A stretch of DNA of 64,000 bases from Actinomycetospora sp. TBRC 11914 (GTDB taxonomy: Bacteria > Actinomycetota > Actinomycetes > Mycobacteriales > Pseudonocardiaceae), in NCBI RefSeq assembly GCF_012933465.1, contig NZ_JABBND010000021.1:1-64000 (forward strand), written 5' to 3'. Every line of letters starts with the position of its first letter. Within the stretch, counting starts at the first letter, position 1. Below are positions 58,149 through 64,000 of the stretch, piece after piece. The position numbers and the translations under genes are program-made. A model generated the notes under the pieces. That model was not told the origin of the DNA and searched no databases. It saw only the letters and a list, made by a program, of their open reading frames with translations.

Positions 58149-59165
58149 ATGCGGATCGGGGTCAACGCCGGGCACTTCGTCGGGACGCCGCCGGCCGACT
58201 TCGCGGCGCGGGTCACGGCGCTCGACGACGCCGGGTTCGCGTCGCTGTGGTTCGCCGAGGCGTACGGGTCGGACGTGTTCACCCCGATGGCGTTCTCGGC
58301 GGCGCTGACCAAGCGGATCCGGCTCGGCGCGGCGGTCGCGCAGGTCCCGGCGCGGACCCCGACGGCGACCGCGATGGCGGCGATGACGCTGGACCACCTG
58401 TCCGGTGGGCGGGTGGTGCTGGGGCTCGGGGCGTCGGGGCCGCAGGTCTCGGAGGGCTGGCACGGGGTCTCCTACGCGCAGCCGTTGGCGCGGACGCGGG
58501 AGTACGTGACGGTCGTGCGGTCGGCGCTGGCCCGGGAGGAGCCGGTGGCGTTCGCGGGGGAGCACATCGCGCTGCCGTCGCCGGGGTCGGAGCTGGGGAA
58601 GCCGTTGCGGTCGTCGTTGCACCCGCTGCGGCCCGACCTGCCGGTGTACCTGGGGGCGGAGGGGCCGAACAACGTGGCGCTGGCCGCGGAGGTCGCCGAC
58701 GGGTGGCAGGCGATGTTCTTCTCCCCGACGTTCGATTCGTTCTACCGCTCGGCGCTGGACGAGGGCTTCGCGCGGCGGCCGGGCGGGCGGCCGGCGGGGT
58801 TCGAGGTGGTGGCGAGCGTGCCGGTGGTGCTGTCGCCGGACGTGGACGCGGCGGCCGACCTGTTGCGACCGGAGCTCGCGCTCTACATCGGCGGGATGGG
58901 GGCGCGCGGCGCGAACTTCCACCACGACGTGTTCGTGCGGATGGGGTACGACGACGTCGCGGCGCGGGTGCAGGAGCTGTACCTGTCCGGCCGGAAGGAC
59001 GAGGCCGCGGCGGCGATCCCGACGGAGCTGGTGGAGCAGGTCTCGCTGATCGGCCCGGTGGAGAAGGTGCGGCAGGAGCTCGACGTCTGGGACGGGACCG
59101 TCGTGGACGAGATCGCGATCCAGGGCCTTCCCGACGACGTCGAGGCGGTGGCGCGGCTGCTGTGA
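58149..59165 (+). CDS. LLM-class oxidoreductase, F420-dependent type
   Basis: 338 residues. Family blocks RIGVNAGHFVGTPPADFAAR, MTLDHLSGGRVVLGLGASGP, PVYLGAEGPNNVALAAEVAD and RPELALYIGGMGARGANFHH are those of the actinobacterial F420-dependent group (TIGR03559-like). It would use reduced F420 to reduce or oxidise a carbonyl or double bond. ATG 58149 is 4 bases after the ligase stop, so the two are co-transcribed. Confidence 0.9.
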   Translation: MRIGVNAGHFVGTPPADFAARVTALDDAGFASLWFAEAYGSDVFTPMAFSAALTKRIRLGAAVAQVPARTPTATAMAAMTLDHLSGGRVVLGLGASGPQVSEGWHGVSYAQPLARTREYVTVVRSALAREEPVAFAGEHIALPSPGSELGKPLRSSLHPLRPDLPVYLGAEGPNNVALAAEVADGWQAMFFSPTFDSFYRSALDEGFARRPGGRPAGFEVVASVPVVLSPDVDAAADLLRPELALYIGGMGARGANFHHDVFVRMGYDDVAARVQELYLSGRKDEAAAAIPTELVEQVSLIGPVEKVRQELDVWDGTVVDEIAIQGLPDDVEAVARLL

Positions 59166-59214
59166 CGGCCCAGGAGCGTGTGGCACCGCGAGCCGCCCCA
59201 AGGCACGTGATCAC

Positions 59215-59275
59215 GGAACCCGCGCCCTCGTGGTCGTGCCGGTACTCCGGCGGCCGCGAGGGCGCCGTGGGTTCC
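59215..59275 (+). terminator. Imperfect hairpin downstream of the LLM gene
   Basis: GGAACCC (59215-59221) and GCCCTCG (59224-59230) pair with CGAGGGC (59257-59263) and GGGTTCC (59269-59275), giving two 7-bp stems separated by an internal loop, 50 bases after the stop. No T-run, as usual in such GC-rich genomes. Confidence 0.45.
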
Positions 59276-59639
59276 GCGGGGACCTGCGCGCGCGCACACA
59301 GTCGGCTCCAGCGCGCTGACTGTTCGGCAGAGACCTGCGCGTGCCACACACCGGCCGCGGCGCGCCGGCCGGTCCTCGAGGACTCCGGCGCGAGCCGCGG
59401 GCGGTGCGTCCGCGGGCAAGATCAGGGAGTCGCTGCGTCTCCGGTGAAGACCCGGTCGACGTGCAAGGAACCTCTGGAGCTCCGTGGCGGCCGCCCGGCC
59501 CGACCGGCCGGGACCGCAGCGCACGAGCGTCGACGACACGGCGCCCGCGCCACGACCAGTGCCTCGGTACCGGGGCCGCGGTTGACGGTCGTACCGCCGG
59601 GTAGCCCCGGTCTACGACAAACCGTAGGAGGTGTTCGTC
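59276..59639. other. Intergenic region upstream of whiB
   Basis: 364 bases with no supported gene. Contains the palindrome GTCCTCGAGGAC near 59382 and TTGACG at 59582-59587, a possible -35 of whiB, although no well-spaced -10 is clear. Confidence 0.5.
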
Positions 59640-59936
59640 GTGGCCGATGTGTCCCGACTGCCGGTTCCCGTGGTGGCCCACTGGGACTGGCAACGCCACG
59701 CCGCATGCCGCGACATGGACCTCGAGACCTTCTTCCATCCCGAGGGCGAGCGGGACCCGGCCCGCAGCCGGCGCGTGGCCCGGGCGAGGGCGATCTGCGC
59801 CGGATGCCCGGTGCAGGCCGCCTGCCGGGGCTGGGCCCACCGCGTTGAGGAGCCCTACGGCATCTGGGGCGGCGAGAGCGAGGACGAGCGCCGCGCGGCC
59901 CTGCGCCGACGTCGGAGCCCCCGCACGGCCGCCTGA
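59640..59936 (+). CDS. WhiB family iron-sulfur regulator
   Basis: 98 residues. Four cysteines Cys23, Cys53, Cys56 and Cys62 in the pattern C-x29-C-x2-C-x5-C bind a 4Fe-4S cluster; GIWGG and a basic tail (RRAALRRRR) complete the family signature. GTG 59640 is preferred over GTG 59631 because AGGAGG at 59626-59631 is then at 8 bases. WhiB proteins act with the principal sigma factor in redox or developmental control. The paralogue type cannot be fixed by eye. Confidence 0.93.
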   Translation: MADVSRLPVPVVAHWDWQRHAACRDMDLETFFHPEGERDPARSRRVARARAICAGCPVQAACRGWAHRVEEPYGIWGGESEDERRAALRRRRSPRTAA

Positions 59937-60023
59937 CGGACCACGGAGCCCGACGAGTTCCACCAAACGGCACCCAGGCGCGTCGCCGGTTTCCTACCGT
60001 CCCCGATCGAGGGGGTGGTGGGC

Positions 60024-60275
60024 GTGCCGATGCCGGGCGACCCGGCGGCCGTCGAGGCCGGGGCGACGTCGCTGACGGCGATGGCCGAGCAGTTCACCGG
60101 CGCCGGCGAGGACATCCGGGCCGCCGGCGGCGCGATGGGTGGCGCGTGGACCGGTGACGCCGCCCAGGCGGCGACCGGCCAGATCACCGCGATCGGCGCG
60201 AGGGCGTCGATCGGTGCCGATGTCTCGCGGCTGGTCGGGCAGGCCGGTGCACCCCGTCGTCTGCTCGCGCTATGA
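60024..60275 (+). CDS. WXG100-like fragment (83 aa)
   Basis: GTG 60024 follows GAGGGGG. MPGDPAAVEAGATSLTAMAE and AMGGAWTGDAAQAATGQI match the first helix and WxG turn of type VII secretion substrates, but the second helix is short and the tail (QAGAPRRLLAL) looks out of frame. Probably a decayed or truncated relative. The TGA lies inside the operator at 60270. Confidence 0.5.
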   Translation: MPMPGDPAAVEAGATSLTAMAEQFTGAGEDIRAAGGAMGGAWTGDAAQAATGQITAIGARASIGADVSRLVGQAGAPRRLLAL

Positions 60276-60330
60276 CCATTGTCATAGCGCCTCGCCGCCA
60301 GACCCTCCTGCACTATGACGCGCGTCATGG
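60270..60330. promoter_or_regulatory. Two ATGAC-N4-GTCAT operators upstream of the SCO6745-type gene
   Basis: CTATGACCATTGTCATAG at 60270-60287 and CTATGACGCGCGTCATGG at 60313-60330, centres 43 bp apart. They share ATGAC-N4-GTCAT with the sites at 62732-62832 next to the TetR gene. Confidence 0.7.
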
Positions 60331-60350
60331 TTGCCCGGGAGGAGGCGCAG

Positions 60351-61211
60351 GTGTCCGACAACCCAGCTCGACGCATGTGGCAGCTGTTCGAGCCGCTGCA
60401 CGCGGTCAGCTACTTCACCCCGGAGGCGCGTGCCGCGTCGGACGCCCTCGGCCTGCGCGGGTTCTGGATGGGCTACACGGCACAACGGATCGCGCCCCTG
60501 GGGCCGGTGGGCGCGGAGATCGCGACGGCGGCCTTCTTCGGATTCCACCTCTCGCGCATCGCCCGTGCTCTCCCGGACGCCTGGCGGTTCACGACGCCGA
60601 CGGACGCTCTGCAGGCCCGCCTGGCCGGAGTGGACGCGGCCCTGCGGCGACTGTGGGGCGAGGAGGTGCTGAGCTCGCCGGAGCTGGTCGAGGCGGCCGG
60701 GCTCGCGTGGCGGGCCGCGGCCGGCGCCGACTGCGCGGGACGCGTCCTCGCGGCCGCCAACCAGGCCCTGCCCCGTCCCGAACCTGCCCACCTGGCCCTG
60801 TGGCAGGCCTCCACCACGTTGCGGGAGCATCGCGGCGAGGGGCACGTCGCCGTGCTGGTCGCCCGCAGGCTCACCCCCGTCCAGGCCCATCTGATCAAGG
60901 CGGCGGCTGGGGAGGCCGAGCCGGACGTCCTCCAGGAGGGCCGCCGGTTCGACGACGCTGCCTGGCAGCAGGGAATCGCCGAGCTCCAGCAGGCGGGACT
61001 CCTCGACGCCGACCGTCGCCTCACCGCCGCGGGTCGTGATCTCCACGCCGACATCGAGTGCGCCACCGACGCGGCCGCGTCCTCGCCGTGGCGGCACCTC
61101 GGCGACGCCACGGACACCCTGGCCACTCTGCTGGCGCCGCTCACGGCGAGCCTGGTGGCGACGACGTTTCCGGTCCCGAACGCGATCGGCCTCCTCCTGG
61201 ACGCGTCGTGA
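60351..61211 (+). CDS. SCO6745 family protein
   Basis: 286 residues from GTG 60351, chosen because GGGAGGAGG ends six bases before it; an ATG at 60315 lies within an operator. The block MWQLFEPLHAVSYFTPEARA and LGLRGFWMGYTAQRIAPLGP and RALPDAWRF is characteristic of this actinobacterial family of unknown function, helical with a possible winged-helix C-terminus (RRLTAAGRDLHADIE). Its stop overlaps the next start. Confidence 0.85.
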   Translation: MSDNPARRMWQLFEPLHAVSYFTPEARAASDALGLRGFWMGYTAQRIAPLGPVGAEIATAAFFGFHLSRIARALPDAWRFTTPTDALQARLAGVDAALRRLWGEEVLSSPELVEAAGLAWRAAAGADCAGRVLAAANQALPRPEPAHLALWQASTTLREHRGEGHVAVLVARRLTPVQAHLIKAAAGEAEPDVLQEGRRFDDAAWQQGIAELQQAGLLDADRRLTAAGRDLHADIECATDAAASSPWRHLGDATDTLATLLAPLTASLVATTFPVPNAIGLLLDAS

Positions 61212-62086
61212 CGCCCGTCGGCTTCCTCGGCCTGGGCCTGATGGGCCAGCCGATGGCACTCAACCTCGCCCGCGCGGGCCTCCCGCTGGTGGTGTGGAAC
61301 CGGACCGCGGCGCGGACGGAGCCGCTGCGCGCGCTGGGTGCGACGGTGGCCGCAACGCCGGCCCAGGTGTTCGACCAGGCGCCGGTCGTGCTCCTGATGC
61401 TCGCCGACGCGAGCGCCGTCGACACCGTGCTCGAGCGCGGCACACCGGCGTTCGGCCGGCTCGTGGCGGGCCACACCCTGGTGCACCTGGGGACGACGTC
61501 GCCGACCTACTCGCGCGGACTGGCCGACGACCTCGCCGCCGTCGGAGCGGCCTACGTCGAAGCGCCCGTCTCCGGCTCGCGCGTCCCGGCCGAGCAGGGG
61601 CAGCTCGTCGCCATGCTCGCCGGCCACGACGAGACCGTGTCCAGCGTCCGTCCCCTGCTGGCACCGATGTGCGCGCAGACCGTCGTCTGCGGCGCGGTGC
61701 TGGGCGCGCTGCTGACCAAGCTCGCGATCAACCACTTCCTCATCACGACGGTGACCGGCCTGGTCGAGTCGTTCACGTTCGCCCGCCGGCACGGCCTCGA
61801 CCTCGACGCGTTCCGCCAGGTCGTCGAAGGAGGCCAACTCGCGAGTCCCGTCGCCCACGTGAAGATCGCCAAGCTGCTGGCCGGCGACCTCAGCGCGCAG
61901 GCCGCGGCGCGCGACGTCCTCACCAACAACGAGCTGGTCGCCGACGCCGCGCGGGCCGCGGGACTCGCCACGCCGGTGCTCGACGCCTGCCACGCCCTGT
62001 TCGCCGAGACGGTCGCCGCGGGTCACGGGGCCGAGGACATGATCGCCGTCCTGCACTCCCTCGACGCCAGGTCCGGATCGAGGTGA
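61208..62086 (+). CDS. NAD(P)-dependent beta-hydroxyacid dehydrogenase
   Basis: 292 residues. GFLGLGLMGQPMALNLARAG is the N-terminal nucleotide motif; VEAPVSGSRVPAEQGQL and the catalytic lysine in LLTKLAINHFLIT identify the 3-hydroxyisobutyrate dehydrogenase/GLYR family, which includes imine reductases. GTG 61208 overlaps the preceding stop (GTGA), so it shares the operon and the operators at 60270. Confidence 0.9.
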   Translation: MTPVGFLGLGLMGQPMALNLARAGLPLVVWNRTAARTEPLRALGATVAATPAQVFDQAPVVLLMLADASAVDTVLERGTPAFGRLVAGHTLVHLGTTSPTYSRGLADDLAAVGAAYVEAPVSGSRVPAEQGQLVAMLAGHDETVSSVRPLLAPMCAQTVVCGAVLGALLTKLAINHFLITTVTGLVESFTFARRHGLDLDAFRQVVEGGQLASPVAHVKIAKLLAGDLSAQAAARDVLTNNELVADAARAAGLATPVLDACHALFAETVAAGHGAEDMIAVLHSLDARSGSR

Positions 62087-62132
62087 GGCTGTTCGACGCT
62101 GCGTGTGCCGGTACGGCCGCGGTCGTCGTCGG

Positions 62133-62708
62133 TCAGGAGGCGCTGAGCAGCAGGTCGATCTCGGTGGCGACCGCGTCGAGGGGCTCCATGTCGTGGCGCG
62201 CCCGCGACATGATCAAGGCGCCCTCCACCGCGCTGATCACCAGCAGGGCGACCCGCGACGCCCGGGCCTGCTCCATGCCGCCCCGCGCGAGGGCGCGCTC
62301 GAGCGGCCCGGTCCAGCGTCGGAAGGCGTTCGCCGTGGCGAGCGCGACGGCGTCGCTGGCCGACCCGGCGTCGACGACGGCCGCGGCGATCGAGCACCCG
62401 GCCCGGTAGTCGGTCATCCTCAGGAGCTTGCGAAAGCGGTCGAAGAGTTCGGCGACGACCTGACGCGGCGGGGGAGCCGGGTCCGCCTCCAGGCTCGCCT
62501 CCAACGGCTCCGCCGCCTTGCCGGCGATCCATTCGACGGCCTCGACGACCAGCTGCTCCTTCCCACCGGGGAAGTGGTGCTGGAGCGACCCTCGGGGGGC
62601 CTGCGCGTGCTCGACGATCTGCCGCATCCCGGTCGCGTCGACTCCGCGTTCGCGGAACAGCAGCGCAGCGCTCCGGACGGTGCGCTCGCGGGAGTCTCGG
62701 GTGGTCAT
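62133..62708 (-). CDS. TetR family regulator, LmrA/YxaF-like
   Basis: 191 residues. ERTVRSAALLFRERGVDATG and VEHAQAPRGSLQHHFPGGKE form the DNA-binding domain; the SLQHHFPGGK form and the C-terminal domain with YRAGCSIAAAVVD are those of the LmrA/YxaF group. ATG 62708. It is divergent from the gene at 62817 and convergent with the dehydrogenase gene. The repeated ATGAC-N4-GTCAT sites around it are its likely operators. Confidence 0.9.
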   Translation of the reverse strand: MTTRDSRERTVRSAALLFRERGVDATGMRQIVEHAQAPRGSLQHHFPGGKEQLVVEAVEWIAGKAAEPLEASLEADPAPPPRQVVAELFDRFRKLLRMTDYRAGCSIAAAVVDAGSASDAVALATANAFRRWTGPLERALARGGMEQARASRVALLVISAVEGALIMSRARHDMEPLDAVATEIDLLLSAS

Positions 62709-62731
62709 GGTGCAGCCAGCCTAGGCCCTGC

Positions 62732-62832
62732 GTATGACGCCGGGCATACCAGGACCCGAGCGCTATGACGAGCGTCATATTCACTCAGCACTCAAGAGTC
62801 CGTACAACCAGGAACCATGACAGCTGTCATAG
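62732..62832. promoter_or_regulatory. Three ATGAC-N4-GTCAT-type operators between tetR and the divergent gene
   Basis: GTATGACGCCGGGCATAC (62732-62749, one arm degenerate), CTATGACGAGCGTCATAT (62763-62780) and CCATGACAGCTGTCATAG (62815-62832). Centre distances are 31 and 52 bp. The last one contains the ATG of the divergent gene. Confidence 0.7.
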
Positions 62833-63347
62833 CGCCCGGGGTCGGCGAGCCGGCCGTTCCACCGGCGTTCGTGATCACTCCCGCGACCCGGGCGACGGTC
62901 GACGAGCTCGTCCGCACCTGCTCGCCCGAGTCGCTGCGCCGACGGTTCCTCCGGCCGGCACCGCTCGACCCCGAAGCGGTCCTCGAGCGCTACCGGCGGT
63001 ATCTCCTCGTCGGGCCGCCGGCCGGTGCGGCCGCCGTCGCGCTCGCCGGATCCACTCCGGTGGGGTTGCTCAACCTCGTCGTGGAGCGCGACGGAGAGGT
63101 CGAGGCCAGCCTCCTCGTGGCCGATGCGTGGCAGCACCGGCACGTCGCCACCAGCCTGCTCACCGTCGAGCTCGGCCGGCCGCGCTGGGTCGGCTGGACG
63201 GTGTCGGCCACCGTGGAGCCGGGCAACCTTCCCGTCCGGCAGCTCCTGGCTCGGCAGCGGCTCGGCCCGTGTCGACTGGTGGGTCGTGACCCCTCGGCCT
63301 GGGACTACGCCATCCACCTCGGCGAGCCGACGGCGTCCTCGGGGTGA
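62817..63347 (+). CDS. GNAT-like acetyltransferase domain protein
   Basis: 176 residues. Opening PATRATVDELVRTCSPESLR and RRFLRPAPLDPEAVLERYRR resembles actinobacterial acetyltransferases; GLLNLVVERDGEVEASLLVA and WQHRHVATSLLTVEL match GNAT core strands, although the acetyl-CoA loop (Q/RxxGxG/A) is weak. ATG 62817 follows CAGGAACC and lies inside an operator, so repressor binding would block initiation directly. Confidence 0.65.
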   Translation: MTAVIAPGVGEPAVPPAFVITPATRATVDELVRTCSPESLRRRFLRPAPLDPEAVLERYRRYLLVGPPAGAAAVALAGSTPVGLLNLVVERDGEVEASLLVADAWQHRHVATSLLTVELGRPRWVGWTVSATVEPGNLPVRQLLARQRLGPCRLVGRDPSAWDYAIHLGEPTASSG

Positions 63348-63377
63348 CGAGGGCCCCCGCCACCGTCGCACGAGGGA

Positions 63378-64000
63378 TCAGACCAGCCACGCCTCGAGGT
63401 CCGGGTGGGCGGCGAGGCGTTCCCCGCTCGCGAGGGCCTCGGCGTACACGGCCTCGCCGAGCTGCTCCCTCACGGTCGCCAGGCGCTCCACAGTTCCGGG
63501 GTGGCGCGGCCACGACCGACCGAGACGGGTGTGCATCGCCCGCGCGGCGCCGTAGCAGCGGGCGGCCTCGAGGGGCTCGCCGGCGTTGAGGTGGTGCCCG
63601 GCGCGCTGCTCGAGGGTGTCGCCGTGGTCGCGGGCACCCGAGTGGCGCTGGATGCGCAGGATCTCGCTCGACCACCGCAATCCGGCGGCCGGGTCGCCCT
63701 CGAGGAGCGCGGCCACGGCGTGGGTCAGGGCCACGAAGAGCGCGACGAGGTCGTTGCCGACCCCCGCGTTGTCCTCGCCGACGACGACCGCCGCCTCCCG
63801 AGCCGCGGCGGGCCCGTCCAGGAACAGGCCGGTCGCCGCCTGCACGGCCCGCGCGACGAGCACGACGTGGGAGTCGGAGCCCAGCGTGCGGGCGGCCTCG
63901 GCGAGGCGGCGGGCCAGCGCGTAGTCGTCGCCGACCCACGCGCCGGCGGCGGCGCCGACGAGGACCTCGGCGGCGTCGGGTCGCCGATCGGGCGGGCAGG
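63378..64000 (-). CDS. C-terminal part of a TPR-containing regulatory protein (partial)
   Basis: The reading frame is open to the window edge; only the C-terminal 207 residues are present. They are helical and repeat-like (LARRLAEAARTLGSDSHVVL, GDTLEQRAGHHLNAGEPLEA, YGAARAMHTRLGRSWPRHPG), like the TPR tail of LuxR/AfsR-type ATP-binding regulators. The N-terminal domains that would decide the family are outside the window. Confidence 0.6.
   Translation of the reverse strand, partial: CPPDRRPDAAEVLVGAAAGAWVGDDYALARRLAEAARTLGSDSHVVLVARAVQAATGLFLDGPAAAREAAVVVGEDNAGVGNDLVALFVALTHAVAALLEGDPAAGLRWSSEILRIQRHSGARDHGDTLEQRAGHHLNAGEPLEAARCYGAARAMHTRLGRSWPRHPGTVERLATVREQLGEAVYAEALASGERLAAHPDLEAWLV

Noticed and set aside
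30241-59627. ACAAACCGTAG shared by the regions before the AraC-like gene (near 30240) and whiB (near 59617)
   Set aside because: Only two 11-bp matches without consistent promoter geometry; could be chance.
59631-59639. WhiB start at the first GTG (59631)
   Set aside because: AGGAGG overlaps that codon; the next GTG at 59640 has the correct spacing.
60272-61039. Alternative plus-strand ORF beginning MTIVI
   Set aside because: It is the wrong frame for the conserved SCO6745 domain and is arginine/proline-rich; the start is simply part of an operator.
1-64000. CRISPR arrays, insertion sequences, prophage or plasmid functions
   Set aside because: No direct-repeat arrays with spacers, transposase, integrase, replication or phage structural genes were seen.

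Overview
The window reads as chromosomal DNA of a very GC-rich actinomycete. Evidence: extreme GC content in third codon positions, many GTG starts, long chains of ATGA/GTGA start-stop overlaps, a WhiB iron-sulfur regulator, a bacterial Ku, an F420-type LLM oxidoreductase, EspC/WXG100-like proteins and actinobacterial-type sulfur genes. My best guess is the family Pseudonocardiaceae, but no rRNA or other marker is present to prove it. I see no insertion sequence, prophage, CRISPR array, tRNA or rRNA.

Left part (1-26 kb), sulfur theme. A minus-strand operon (6213 to 53) encodes a DapA-like aldolase, a cyclase/formamidase-like hydrolase, two flavin-dependent (LLM) monooxygenases, an enoyl-CoA hydratase-like protein and an MFS transporter. 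It is divergent from a GntR regulator and preceded by a candidate Cys-rich leader peptide. A second minus-strand operon (13273 to 9625) encodes an SsuD-like monooxygenase, an MHS transporter and an SfnB/DszC-like flavoprotein, and follows a short leader peptide ending in DLLRVASALCR. The assimilatory operon sulfite reductase - zinc-ribbon protein - cysH - cysD - cysN (22494 to 17642) has a related leader peptide. A third such peptide precedes a secreted calcium-binding-repeat protein. The signature H-(V/I)-D-L-x-R-x-x-S-A-L-C suggests all are under sulfur or cysteine control. Between these blocks lie ku, a beta-carbonic anhydrase, a TetR/oxidoreductase pair, a HAD hydrolase, a chloroperoxidase-like hydrolase and hemW.

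Four 73-77 bp elements, each built of three adjacent hairpins closed by AGGTG/CACCT, sit exactly on gene ends at 7341, 9553, 14279 and 17590. A related element lies inside a biotin carboxylase gene at 49350. Their stems change sequence but stay paired. This is the most striking unexplained feature of the window.

Middle (25-41 kb): a MmgE/PrpD-NIPSNAP-LysR block, a CoA-transferase gene broken by a one-base frameshift, two AraC-like regulators in tandem, a MarR regulator with two matching operators divergent from an F420-reductase-like gene, a GlxA-type regulator, a second beta-carbonic anhydrase, a polymorphic-toxin candidate with a CdiA-like C-terminus and an EspC-like partner, and an ArsR/SRPBCC/YciI operon.

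Right part (41-59 kb): a large catabolic cluster. Ten co-directional, mostly overlapping minus-strand genes (acyl-CoA dehydrogenase, three acyl-CoA ligases, carboxylase beta and alpha subunits, two enoyl-CoA hydratases, a TIGR03084-type protein and AtuA) face a TetR regulator, a further ligase and an F420-type oxidoreductase. AtuA with an MCC/GCC-type carboxylase points to branched or acyclic terpenoid acids. Several of these genes carry short repeat-derived in-frame insertions in linkers.

Right end (59-64 kb): whiB, a WXG100-like fragment, and a small local regulon in which a TetR protein probably binds five copies of ATGAC-N4-GTCAT in front of an SCO6745-type gene, an NAD-dependent dehydrogenase and a small acetyltransferase-like gene. 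The last gene is cut by the window edge.
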